A DNA stretch of 64,000 nucleotides from Liolophura sinensis. Lineage: Eukaryota > Mollusca > Polyplacophora > Chitonida > Chitonidae. The position numbers were made by a program, and so were the translations under genes. A model generated the notes under the pieces. The model was not told the origin of the DNA. It searched no databases and was given only the letters and a program-made list of their open reading frames with translations. Shown in pieces: positions 12,901-24,559 of the stretch; the first letter of the stretch is position 1, and each line of letters starts with the position of its first letter. Where the stretch lies: positions 51,323,187-51,387,186 of the forward strand of contig NC_088301.1 in the NCBI RefSeq assembly GCF_032854445.1, given 5' to 3'.

Positions 12901-15900
12901 CTTTGGAACCAGGCCTTTACTGTCTTTTTGACAATAACATGTATTAAGATAGGATATCGTAAAAAGTTCTCATGTTTTCTGTTCAGCATAAACTTCTACC
13001 TTACATAATGGAAGAGTATATGCCCACACATGTTTATAATGGGACTGAGTGTCTGTATATCAGAAGCATTTTATACTTTTTCTGTATTTCAGTTGACATA
13101 TTTTTTTGTTTATACAATTAATCATGTTCTATAAACAACAGTGGGAGCCTCCATGGCTGAGGTAGTTAGTGTGACAAGGCATTGCAATGATTGAGGAGCC
13201 TCTAACCAATGCTTCCTCTCCCACTGTACACAGAATCTCTGCTGGCAAGCTGTGGATGGTTGTGGGGTTCCACCGGGCCCTGCGCTGTTTCCTCTCTCAC
13301 CATAATTCTATCCACTGTCATAAAGGTGAAATATTCTTGAGTACGACATAAAACACAAATCAAATGAATAAATAAATAAATAAACATTGTTGTTGATGTT
13401 TCAGGGTTGGATGGCGCCACAGCTGGGACTGACAGGGAAAAGCTGATAAACCAGTTCAATGCGCCTGATAATGACAGAGTTTGGCTGTTCCTGCTGTCGA
13501 CCAGGTGGGGTTGATTTGTATTTAAACACAACATATTTACACTCTGCAATTAGAGTGAAACTTCTGTGAAACTATTTTGCAGTTTGAATGCCTTTGCCTT
13601 TTGCTAGGGAAGAACCAAGTAAGACATATAACATAAGGTTTTTCAGGTGTAAACTGCACAGTCCTCCTGTCTTTGACCTTGTAGAATATTAGTGAGCAGG
13701 TGTTTACAGCGAATGACAGGCACCACATGGATTAATACAGCCTAACAGCCTAACCTGGTTCATTGAAACATTAGAATGTTTCTTGTTTTTATAGAATAGT
13801 TCAATGCAAGTTGTGATTTATCATCTCTTCGTCAGTAGGAAATCTTCCACATGATGGAATTAGAGTTGATAAAAATTTTGCTCTTTTCTGCCTGTGTGAT
13901 TCTGAAAATTCCTCTGAATGTGGATTTAGTTTTTGGTGTCCACAATTCTTCATGACATATGTTTTCTGTTGTTGTGTAGAGCTGGCTCTTTAGGCATAAA
14001 TTTGATTGGAGCTAACCGAGTGGTTGTCATGGATGCATCATGGAACCCATGCCACGACTGCCAAGCTGTGTGTCGTGTGTATCGCTATGGGCAGCAGAAG
14101 AACTGTTATGTTTACCGCTTTGTGAGCGAGAACACATTGGAGAAAAAAATCTACGAACGACAGATTAATAAGCAAGGCATGTCTGGTGAGTACTGCTTAC
14201 TGTGTTTGCTTTGCTTCAAAGCAGTTAATCTCTCCTTCAGTGCAGAAGACAGTATAAATGTTATTTTTGGGACTTACGCATTATATGTTAGCTTTGTATC
14301 ATTTTATCTATATCAACAGCCTTTTGAGTAGGCGGGTTCCAGCTGGCTATGATGGTTAAAGCATCTGTGCTTCTAGTGTCAGAGCAGCTTTTGTTTTCTT
14401 TCAACTGCAATTTTAAATCCAGAGTTTTGCCAGATACCTGACGGAGGTTGGTGGTTTACTCAAGGTACTTTCCTGTCCTACACCCTTAAGCCTGACCACC
14501 TTCATATAAGTGAAATATTGTTAAATTCTGCATATTAAAATCAGTATAATGAATTAGTAAATTTTGTGTATGGAATAAATACAAATTTGTAATTAAGGTG
14601 TATGTTCAGAGTAATTTGCCATCTCTTGAAATTTGAGTCTTGAAACGAAGATTTTTTTTTTAGACCGAGTTGTGGATGAATTGAATCCAGAGAACAATTT
14701 CACCAGAGGACAAGTAGAATCTCTCCTTCATTATGAGGTACAAGAATTTATGTTGAAAAATTTTTGAGTTTACTCCCCAGCAGTTTTTCAGACCTTATAT
14801 ACACCTAAATTACAAGTGATATCATGGTATGGCATTTATCTCCATTACCAGAGTAGAATCCATTTGAAAACATGAAGTGAAATGACTTAAATTTATACAC
14901 ACTTTATTTGAAGTATTACTTTCTTTCTAATTACTTCCTTTCTCTCTAATATGTTAATGGGGTTTTATACCATATCAGGTTGCTTTATAAAATTTACTTA
15001 CTGACCCTTGACCATTTTACAGATTTCTTGAATAAGTAACAAATAAATAACATTGTTGAACAACAAAATGAGTAATTTAAATTTTTGATTACCTTTTAAC
15101 CCTGCTATTCAGGATTATGATGTTAGTATAGAATTTACTATTTATTTATTTTTTTTATATCCCAAAGGACAAAGATTTTCCTGCCCCAGATTTGTCCAAT
15201 GCTGATGAAATGTTTGATGATGATGTCCTTCTCCATACATTGAAGAAACACAACAACTGGGTTACACAGGTATGGAAACCCTAGATCAGTGAGAACAAAC
15301 TACTTGGCGAAGATCGGTAGTTTACTCTGAGCTGATTTTGCCAGCCATAAAGGAAATATAAATGAAACATCACTCAAAGAACAGAAATCTGTCACAATCT
15401 GATGTACTACTTTCTAGCTACAGATCAAAGATCTGTGTAGAGGTACATGTAGTTTTAAGTGTTGTAGTGCATGATATTGCTAGAAATAAGTAATAGCTTT
15501 TCTTTTAGGTCACTATAGTTACATACGTGCACTTTGAACTCTCAAAGATGGCAAAACGTACTAAGGATGACAGTGAATCTAGGTGCCGAGTGAGACATTC
15601 AAATACCAGCCTTCAGTAATTTGATATACATGTATCTACCATAGTTACCATAATTCTTCAACCTTTTCAACCGCTACTACAACCAACATTTCAAAACATT
15701 CTGACAAAACTGTGGCGTGTCGAGAAATAATTTTTAGCACCATTTTCATAGTAATTGTGTGCAAAAATTTCACTCAAAAAAATACTTTAGTGGCTGTAAA
15801 GGTTAAAGATTACAGGGTAGTTACCAGTAAGAGGTTTGAAGCGTATACAACTTCCTGTTCTCACTTCCTTAAATGATTTTTGTTGCTTGTGTATATGCAA

Positions 15901-18900
15901 GAAAAAGTAGGTATTAAAGTTACAAGCAAACTCTGACTGGGTTTTGGAGTATTTGGATGCACAAAGACAAATGCAAACAGCTACATTGAAAGGGGAAAAA
16001 TGTGGACAGCTATGATTGGATTTGAACTTTTACCTAATGGTTTTGACTGTGCTAACAATCCATGTCTGGGTTGATGAGCGGTCTCTTGACTTAGCCAGGC
16101 TCTTGTGTACTTTAGTACGCAATAAATAAGCTTACTTGTATCATAATAACAAGCATACAATTAATGAGAACTTGGCACTTCCTAAATTTGTACTGTAGCA
16201 CCTACATTGATCTTCATGAAGCATAATTTGTGTATGTATTGTTGGCTCATCTGGCAAAGAGTGTTTACCTGATGGTTTTCTCCACTCATATATCTAATGG
16301 TTGGAAAAATTCTGCAGTATGTTGTAAAACAGCAATAGAATAAAACCAATACATACATCAATGCTTTTCTAAGAAAGGCACTACCCTAATATCTCAACCA
16401 CTACCTTAATTCCTCAACCTTTCCTTTATGAAAGAGCAACTTGTGAAAGTACAATTTGTGTACATTTTTCATTCAGTTATGGACACAAAAGTACTTCGGT
16501 CAAATTGGCTAAATTTCAGGGTCTCACACAGAGGATAATTTTATCAGTGTGCACAGTATAATGCTTTCAGAATATGCTTGAATAAACACTTTGCAAACAC
16601 GAGAAAGGTTTGAAGAATTGCAATATCACACCTAAATGTATTGAATTAACTGAAATTTGTCCATTTTATGTGTACAAGTGCTTTCCTTTTATTCACATCA
16701 TCCTTTGTAAATTGATAGTGAAATATTATTGTGATTTTAACCCTAGATTTTCTCTTCTCCAGCTGCCATTCACCCATGAATCTCTGTTGATTGACAAGAA
16801 GGAACTGAGACTCTCCAAGCAGGAGAAGAGGCTGGCAAAACAAAGTTATGCTATGGAAAAGAAGCTGAATGTGTCCTACTCACGGCCTTCATATGCTGCT
16901 TATTACCCAAAATATGCACCAGGAGGGCGCTTCACTCCAAGAGGAGCAAGGTATTACATTTATTTGACATTTTTGTGCCAGCTAATTCCAAAAGTGATGT
17001 TCAAATTCTTTGTTATTGTAAGATCAAAGGCTGGTGAAGAAAATTATCCCTAAACTTAATGTGATATTTTATATATGAATTCTGTTTTGTGACGACCTGT
17101 TAATAGAATTGCAGCTGGACAGAATGTGCTTGTCATAAAAACTACTAAAGGTGTGTACATACGAACAAGTGACGGGAAGATTTTCGCTGTGAGATCTCGC
17201 GCAGATCAACAGAGCATTCAGAGTGAGATCTCAAACCAAACAACCTCTGTAAATTATTTATTTATTTATTTGATTGGTGTTTTACGCCGTACTCAAGAAT
17301 ATTTCACTTATACGACGGCGGTCAGCATTATGGTGGGTGGAAACCGGGCAGAGCCCAGGGGAAACCCACAACCATCCGCAGGTTGCTGCCAGACCTTCCC
17401 ACGTACGGCCGGAGAGGAAGCCTACATGAGCTGGACTTGAACTCACAACGACCACATTGGTGAGGGACTCCTGGGTCATTATGCTGCACTAGCACGCTAA
17501 CAAACTGAGCCGTTACATAAAATGTACTTCACGAAATATACTTCAGTATAACACCTCGGGTGTCATGTCTGGTAGCTTTAACATGGTGCTCCAAATTTCA
17601 CAAGACTGGGATCATCTTGTCCCCAGAATACACTGTAAAGAAGTAAGGAAGATGAGCTTAATGTTTACACAGAGCTCAAGTAATTGGTCTGCTTGTAAAC
17701 ATCTTGAATTTGTGATAAAAACTGAGGCATAATAACACTAGAATGCTGTGGCCATTTTATGTTGTGTGTTGATAAGGAGACATTTTTGGTGAAAAACATC
17801 CTACTGAGCCTTCACTGAATTATTTTTTGAGTTAACATGTGAATACGTAAATAATTTTTGTTGCTATGTGCTTCTTGTACCTGTCTCCAGCCCAAAACAT
17901 GGACGTCCCATTGCCAGTGTTAAGCCAATCATGTCCACTCCTGTACCAGTGCAGTCCCACCCTGTCCTTGGCCCAAGTGGTCAGTCCACTTTCCCATTGC
18001 AGCAGCTTGTCCGGCCAGGTGTGTCTGTTCACCAGGTCATTACAACCACAGGTAAGCTAAACAGCAACAGAAACAACTTAAACTTTCAAAATATCTGTTA
18101 TCACGCTCTATTATGCAATAGAAAGTCGTAATATGTACAGATATATTTTGACAAAATACATTTTTAAATTCAGTTATGTATTATTTATTTATTTGATTGG
18201 TGTTTACACCATACTCGAATATTTCACTTATACACTGACGGCCAGCATTATGGTGTGAGGAAACGGGCATCTGCAGGTTGCTGACAGCTTTGATGTATTA
18301 AGATATGACATTGGAGTAAGGAGGTCTAATGAAAAGCACAAATGTAGTATTTTGTCTTCTTTTTAGGCATGGGTAGTGAAGGTATAATTAAAAATTTTCC
18401 ATTCTTGTCTCTCATTTTCTGAGTAATACAGGAAATAAATCATTAACTATATGTCAAAGCCATGTCATTTATTGTTCCAGATATTGTTTTACCTGGGTCC
18501 AACACAGCCTCCAATGCACGACCTGTTAATAGAATTGCAGCTGGACAGAATGTGCTTGTCATAAAAACTACTAAAGGTGTGTACATACGAACAAGTGACG
18601 GGAAGATTTTCGCTGTGAGATCTCGCGCAGATCAACAGAGCATTCAGAGTGAGATCTCAAACCAAACAACCTCATCGAATATACATATGACCACTCCAAC
18701 TACAACAAGTAAGTTCATTGATGTGTTCGGTTGTAAATGTAGTAGATTCCATTTGTTGTAATAGATTAACAGTGGGAAAATATTTGTTGTAAGATTTCTG
18801 CTTCTGATGAGAAACTCATTGTTAAAAAAAAAAACTATTTTCGATACTGGAGTGATTTTCACCACTGATTGTTCAAGTGTATAACATCCACACTCTGTGC

Positions 18901-20265
18901 TATTTTCTTGTACTGTATGCCTGTTCCCTTTTGCTTTGTTTACTAACAGACAGTATGGCTGGAAATATCAACCCCCTGGTAGGCATGGCCAAGCAGGTTG
19001 AAAGAACTCTTCAGAAAAGAGGTGACCCTTCAGCATCAAAGAACTGTGATCTGTTGGCAAATATATATGCACAGACAAAGACAGTCAACAGTCTTCTAAA
19101 CAAACCCCTTGAGCCAGACAACACAGCTGAAACAAAGTCTAAAGAGACTCCAGTGAGCACTACACCCTCCATCCAGCTACAAAGGAGTGTCCCTAAAGTT
19201 GTACCCACTGTCACAGCAACTCTGAGTAACAAACTAGCAGGGGTAAAAACGTACAGGAAAGAACAGGAAAGTTCTCCAAAAACATCGACTTCAAGTTCTG
19301 CTCTAATAGACAGCCTGTTTGACTCTGAATCTGAGTCTGAATCTGAGTCTGTGGGTAAAACTCCAGGAGATGTTCAGTCGTTCGAAACAAACATGAACAC
19401 AAGCAAAAATTTTAAAATGGTGGCACCCTTCGAACCTAACGTATCAAAGGAAGCAGTTACCAATGGCAACCAGCTTTGGCCTTTGAAGTCTTTTGAAAGT
19501 GACTCTCAAGCTAGAGGTGGAACTGAGAATAATACAAGGGCAAATAATCAAATGGGTACTCACATTTCACAGCCGTCAACAACAATGATTAATAGTTATC
19601 CCATTAGGAGATTTGAGTCAGATTGGTCGTCTGGGTTGACTAGTTCACCATCTGATGTGTCGAGAGAGAGCCGTGACCTTGACTTTGATTCAAGGACAAT
19701 GGGAGATGTTGACAAAGTGTTGCGAGTGTCCCCGCAACGCCCAGCCAGCGATTTTCTCAGTGATAGTCAAGATTCTCAGTCAAGTGAACGAAGTCAGGAT
19801 CTGAGTTCATCGTCGTTCAACATGCCAAGTTTTGACTCCTTACAGAACTACAATTCATCACCTTACCCACCTATCACATCATCTGTTCCATACAACGTCC
19901 CATTAACTTCTTCCATGATGATGCCTAGTATACCAGACTTCTCTAGTTTCCCATCCATGTCCAATTACCCTGTCCAGCGAGGCTATGGCCAATACCCAAT
20001 CCCTAGCTACCCTTACCATATGTCCCACCCAATGCTTCTCCCTCAACCAAATATGGATGTCCCAAGTGACTACCTCCGGTACTCTCGACCAATTTCTCAG
20101 CACACGGTGAACATGGACACGTTGTCGGGGTCAAATGTGCTGAGCATGCCCCCATATCGTGGTTCTCCCATCACAGACATGCTGCCGATCCCACCATCTC
20201 GTCATAAATCGTCTGCATCGTCCACTGGTAATCTCCCTGTCTCTCAAGACAACTCCATGCTCTGA
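3578..20265 (+). CDS. RAD54L2: ARIP4/RAD54L2-like SNF2 family DNA translocase (21 coding exons)
   Basis: Coding exons by reading frame and splice sites: 3578-4112, 4571-4863, 5003-5181, 5588-5695, 6389-6687, 7175-7511, 8518-8685, 9157-9271, 9661-9888, 10405-10582, 11067-11261, 11733-11851, 12537-12640, 13405-13504, 13980-14185, 14664-14737, 15168-15269, 16763-16950, 17891-18051, 18481-18708, 18950-20265. All phases join except for one extra base at 4714-4720. Protein about 1743 residues; human ARIP4 is about 1470. An acidic N-terminal third is followed by a basic Lys-rich stretch, then the two-lobe ATPase at residues ~471-1065: Walker A in HSMGLGKT (~501), DEGH box (~655), [29 protein letters not shown] and CRVYRYGQ. 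The DEGH box and the [10 protein letters not shown] start are typical of the ATRX/ARIP4 branch, and the NPLKAF.VCCK segment points to ARIP4. The Ser/Pro-rich tail is in the last exon. Known for the family: a nuclear ATP-driven translocase that binds nuclear receptors and helps clear topoisomerase II-DNA complexes. An LRSLL motif near residue 333 fits an LxxLL receptor box but is unproven here. Confidence 0.94.
3923..3952 (+). repeat. GAT trinucleotide repeat coding for poly-Asp
   Basis: Ten GAT codons in a row in the first coding exon of the ARIP4 gene encode an Asp run inside a long acidic region. The other plus frames are also open across it and give poly-Met shadows. Confidence 0.9.
6098..6238 (+). 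mobile_element. tRNA-SINE family A, truncated, in an ARIP4 intron
   Basis: Only the 3' part is present: CAGCAACCTGCGG, CACCATAATGCTGG, TTCTTGAGTATGGTGTAAAA and an AAATAAA tail. Confidence 0.85.
6915..6990 (+). mobile_element. Fragment resembling SINE family B
   Basis: The piece TTGGTGGTTTACCTTTGCCT then TGGGCACTCC matches the middle of family B (compare 41765-42056). No tail is visible. Confidence 0.35.
13146..13384 (+). mobile_element. tRNA-SINE family A, near full length, beside an ARIP4 exon
   Basis: It begins with a tRNA-like head (GCCTCCATGGCTGAGGTAGT), runs through the family body with small deletions, and ends in (AAAT)n. The tail ends 20 bases before the exon starting at 13405. Confidence 0.9.
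14340..14545 (+). mobile_element. tRNA-SINE family B, old copy, in an ARIP4 intron
   Basis: It has an A-box-like start (AGCTGGCTATGATGGTTAAA), the GGTTGGTGGTTTACTCAAGG core and an ATAAGTGAAATATTGTTAAA tail. Confidence 0.6.
16230..16358 (+). mobile_element. Degenerate short tRNA-SINE
   Basis: A head-like GTTGGCTCATCTGGCAAAGA is followed closely by a family tail (TGCAGTATGTTGTAAAACAG, CAATAGAATAAA). Most of the body is missing. Confidence 0.45.
16490..16633 (+). repeat. Unassigned dispersed repeat, copy 1
   Basis: It shares AATTTCAGGGTCTCAC, ATAATTTTATC, AATGCTTTCAGAATATGCTT, GAATAAACACTTTGC and TTGAAGAATT with copies at 56566 and 63187, in the same order. It lies in an ARIP4 intron and has no coding potential. 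Confidence 0.75.
17092..17247 (+). pseudogene. Intronic duplicate of part of ARIP4 coding exon 20
   Basis: These 156 bases are identical, base for base, to 18518-18673 inside the exon 18481-18708. The copy lies in the intron between exons 16763-16950 and 17891-18051. Those two exons join in frame without it (AG + C), so it is not needed for the main protein. It carries a TAG at 17104-17106 that could act as an acceptor, and splicing there would keep the correct frame. Reading would then run into the adjoining SINE and stop near 17438, or leave at a weak GTAAAT donor at 17249. No other part of exon 20 was copied. Identity at third codon positions means it is very recent, conserved by conversion, or an assembly error. 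Confidence 0.85.
17249..17515 (-). mobile_element. tRNA-SINE family A, full length, abutting the duplicated ARIP4 exon piece
   Basis: All parts are present on the minus strand: tRNA-like head at the right end, body, and AAATAAATAAATAA tail at the left. The tail touches the end of the 156-base exon copy at 17247. The sequence is little decayed, so insertion is fairly recent. Confidence 0.93.
18181..18288 (-). mobile_element. tRNA-SINE family A, 3' part only
   Basis: Tail and part of the body on the minus strand (plus-strand reading TTATTTATTTGATTGGTGTT, then GGCCAGCATTATGGTG), with the head missing. Confidence 0.85.
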
Positions 20266-22810
20266 AGAAGTATATTCCTTGTCATCTTTCTTCAGTCGTA
20301 AATCTGCCCTGTATAACATTGGCATTGGTGTGTGTTCAAAACTTTTTCCCAGTCACAAGAATATTTATTTTGGAATACCTGGAAAGTCCTGTGTGAATGT
20401 GTTTTTAGTTAACAAAAGTCCATGCGTAGTACTTCTCCCTGGCCTGTTTATAAAAGGTGTAAAAAACTACTGCCAAGCAGTGAACTCCCCAAAACAACCC
20501 TATCCATTTCTGTATACGTGTCGATTCATTAATTTCTGTCACTCACGATTGAGCTAATGTTGAGATGAATTGTGTATCATCCCATGTAGTGATATGAAGC
20601 AGCCCTTTGATTTTTTTATCTTCATTTTTTAGTTATATCTTACTCAGAAATGAGAAACTTTACCTTGTATCAAAACAAAATGCTGGTTTGCATCATTCCA
20701 TGGAGAATTCTGGAATGGTACTTTTGTTTAATGGCAAAGTTTGCTTTGTCAGATATTTGCATGATCTTGTCAGTTGGCAACACCCATTAGGCGTAGAGTT
20801 CATCAAAGTGGCAGTGGCTGGTTAATTAAGTTGAATCATGTCATGTTAATAGTTTAGGCACATATGAAAGATCAAGTAGATGTAACTCTACGTGCAAACA
20901 ATGATTCTTTATGGTAGAAAAGATCAAGCCAGATGTCCTAAAGATTAGAAAAGTAGTACTGTCTTTTGAACATGTTGGGAGGTTGTTCATTGTGAATGGT
21001 AAAATGAAGAGTACATGTTAAATCAGGATAAACTGGATTATGATGAGTGAAATCATAAAAACACTTGTGTGAGCTAAGACATCGAATACACATATTATCA
21101 TTTCAAAATGAAAGGGAGTAAGGAGTAACATTTATATGTAGTTTGTTATAAATTCGTGTCATGCCTGCAGTCAACTTTCATATGTCATCTATTAAGTAAA
21201 AACAACTTCTTTAGGCTGGTACATGTATATCTTTTTTCAAGGTACCAGTACTGTACATAAACTATGTTAAATGCATATATCTTCAGAATAGTGATGGCAT
21301 TAATAGTTTCTGTAGGGGGCTTGATTGCAGATAAAAAGATTTTCTCACATTTCATTATATCACTAGGTTCATTGTGTGTCAAAGCTTTTAGATGCGTACA
21401 TTAACTTGTTCTCAGGAGTGCTTTATTAATTTATTTAACATGTGGTTGATCTTACATAAATTGCACAATTTGGATAGGTGATATAATTATAAACTGCTTA
21501 TCTGTATGTTTATTCTTTTAAAAAATGTTTACATGTGTATGCTTGTTGATGAGAATTTTGATGTGCCATTTTCTCATTTTTCTGTGTTTCATGTATTATA
21601 TTGATATGAAACTAGCTGTACTTATGTACATCACGTTAGGATCAGTTATTAATTTGATTAACAATTCACAATGATTTCAAATCATTCTGACCATATGGGA
21701 GCTTAACAGGAATCTGGCAACTTTTTATATTAAGTTATTACTCGTTAATAAGAAATATGAAGAATCAAATAACATACTTTTTTTTTTTTGCTAGGTATTT
21801 ATTTTTACTATGGTAACACTTCTGTTATTGTGAGGATAGATGCTGCATGAAACCTGGTGACAACTTAGTTTTGCCATTTTGGCAATATGACAAAGGTATA
21901 CACCAGGTGTTTACTGTCAGCTGTTACAGGTACATGTGATCTCAGTGTTTCTGCCCGAATAAAACTATTTCATGACAAGATTTGATGAAAGAATTCATAT
22001 ATCTGACAACTTTAGTTCCTGTAATCTTGAGTCTACAGGCACGTCAGCTGTGTGAAGCAATTTCAGTATTGGAGAAGGTAGCAGGCTTGATAATTATAGG
22101 AGTCCTATTTAACCATTGTGCTTGTTTATTTTTTGTGCCATTTTATTTGTGTTGTGTTTTTCTAAAATTTTGATTGTGTGTTCTTGTTGGAAACCTGAAG
22201 CTTAAAGGATGTCAGTAGCACATCTAAAATCTTTTTCTTTCTCGTTTTTGTTTAATAATATCTGATATTAAAATTTAACATTGGACTGTTATCTGACACA
22301 TGCAAAGGTTTTTAGAAACCCACATCTAAACAGTACATACATGCTTCATTATACAGTGTTTTAACTGTCCTGCATTTTGGCATAGGCAGACCTTGGGGGT
22401 AAACATAAGGTTTGTACATGTAGATCCCTAGACATACTGGGTATTGCATTGTGATGAAAATATGTTATTGATACGTATGGTATTGGTCATTATGTAAATT
22501 TGTTAAAGCAAGATTAGCCCCCAAGTTCATCCAGTTTGCTTAAATACTTGTTTTAGGCTCTTGGTTTTACTGCTTGTAAATTGCTGAGATGTATATTTAT
22601 TGTGTGATACATAATGTGTAGTATGATTTACACTGTTATTATGAGAAATTCTTTATCCATTGTAGTTTAACCCCCATTGTAGCTAGGTCAAAACAGATAT
22701 GTCCAATTTGTCTTTTGTACATGTAAAATGGTTTTAGCTTTATGCTAAAATCATCTGTGTTGTTTCAGTACAAGTACACCATTGTATATTAAACTAAATA
22801 AATACATGCA
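20266..22810 (+). other. Probable 3' UTR of the ARIP4 gene
   Basis: After the TGA at 20263-20265 no further coding exon is seen. AATAAA signals occur at 21958-21963 and 22797-22802, so the transcript may end near either. The stretch is AT-rich and holds no recognisable gene or SINE. Confidence 0.5.
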
Positions 22811-22929
22811 TATTACAACTTCTTAGTAGTTAATCCAATTGCTATTTGTACCAGCACTGTAAAGGATGCTGTTGAGATTATGTGCAGTGCATAGAAATAG
22901 GAAAAAAGTTTATTGGTCCTGGTTTTTTC

Positions 22930-23058
22930 TCGGGCCTTACGTGGGAATGTGGCTCAGCCACCTGAGGATGGTTGTGAGTTTCCCCCAGCACAATGCTGGC
23001 CACCGTCATAAAAGTGAAATATTCTTGAGTACAGCATAAAACACCAATCAGTCAAATT
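22930..23058 (+). mobile_element. tRNA-SINE family A, truncated
   Basis: Body (GGATGGTTGTGAGTTTCCCC) and tail (AGTGAAATATTCTTGAGTAC, CACCAATCAG) in the region between the convergent ARIP4 and Rap1 genes. Confidence 0.85.
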
Positions 23059-23059
23059 T

Positions 23060-24550
23060 AATGTAGACCTACGTGTACCACCATACGCATGAAACTTGGT
23101 CCTCACTGGATAAGACGTCAAAGTGGTCATTTTTGGTTGGCCTGGCTACTGGAGTTTATTATTTTTGAAAAGATGTGATACATAAATATGTACAAACTGT
23201 ATTATCCAATCAGTGAAGTAGATAAGTTACCTAAACTAAATCTAATCACTATTTCATTGGAAGTTAGCTATTTTCAAGTTTCATATTTTGCTTGATTCAT
23301 CTCCCTGATGGTGCCACTTGTGTTTTTCTTTTGTGAAGTTTGATTTAATTTATTATAAGAAGAATTTAGTGTTGGGCTCAAACATATGATTTTAAGGCCT
23401 TTGTGCTTGTGGAAGTACATTTTTAAAGACTAGACTTTTGGCGAATTAAAGCATTCCACTGTTAGCCTTGTCCTTCTAACTACATGTATGAGCATGTTGA
23501 CTCGCACTTGATGGGAGTATTCTGAGGATCCAAAGTAGTGCAGTGCCAAGTACGAAACACTGTATATGCAAGTTAGGTAATGACCACTGCACAAATCTTT
23601 GCAACTGGTACTTCCTTCAACCACTTGGAGAACCTTGTTGGCTGTCTTCACACTGGAACTCTGCTTGTTCCTTTAACATACTGTTTGTATACAAAACCTA
23701 AATCTTTCTGATCTTCAAAAGACTTTTAGGGCAAAACATTCTGACAAACCTTTTCAATGGGCACTACAGTAGTACAGACACATTGAAATTTAGCATTTAA
23801 GGGACAGATGCACAGCTAAAGAAGTTTCCAGCTGTGTGTTAAGCTTACAAAGATGGTCACTGACCCTTTAAATGACATCTGATACTCGTTAGCCAGAGCT
23901 ACCGTTTTTGATTGCCTAATTTCTACTGAGTTGTAATTGCTATGCAACAACTGTATCATGTCACATTGAATTGCTGATTGTTGATCCATATCAGTGACAA
24001 TAATCAATCACATCTCTGGTACGCAGAAGGTTGTTTTTCTGAAAGAGAGCTGATAAAAATAGTTCATTTTCTACACCAGCAGATTTGACAATCATTTCCA
24101 AGAACTTGGGACAAAAATACCAGGTAACCAAGTTTACCATGCTGGGGCCCAGTTATTGGAAAGTATCGGCCAAACCTGGTATGTGTATCAAGTCATATTT
24201 TATACTTAAAATTTTTGCCAATACAGTTGTTTCTAAGTTAAAGCATAACATCAGACATAGTTAATATACTGTTACGTAATTATTTTTGGGCTATGTACAA
24301 AAACGAATACTTTTCTTAAAGTTAAGTATGGTATTATATCTTAAAACAGTTTTGAACAACTGGGTTCAGAAAAGTGGAATTCATTATTGGAATTTGAAAC
24401 CCAGTCTAAGCATGTGCTAATTTTAAGAATGATCTAAAGCCATCTGTTCACTTAATAATTCTATCAAAAAAAAATTTTTTTTTTGCATCTCCTAAACCAC
24501 AGGACAAGGGACAGAAAAATCTTCAACTGGGTGAAAATAACGATTTGTTT
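23060..24550. other. Intergenic spacer between the convergent ARIP4 and Rap1 genes
   Basis: AT-rich, with no recognisable coding exon, RNA gene or clear repeat. Its edges depend on which poly-A sites the two genes use. Confidence 0.5.
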
Positions 24551-24559
24551 GTATTATAT

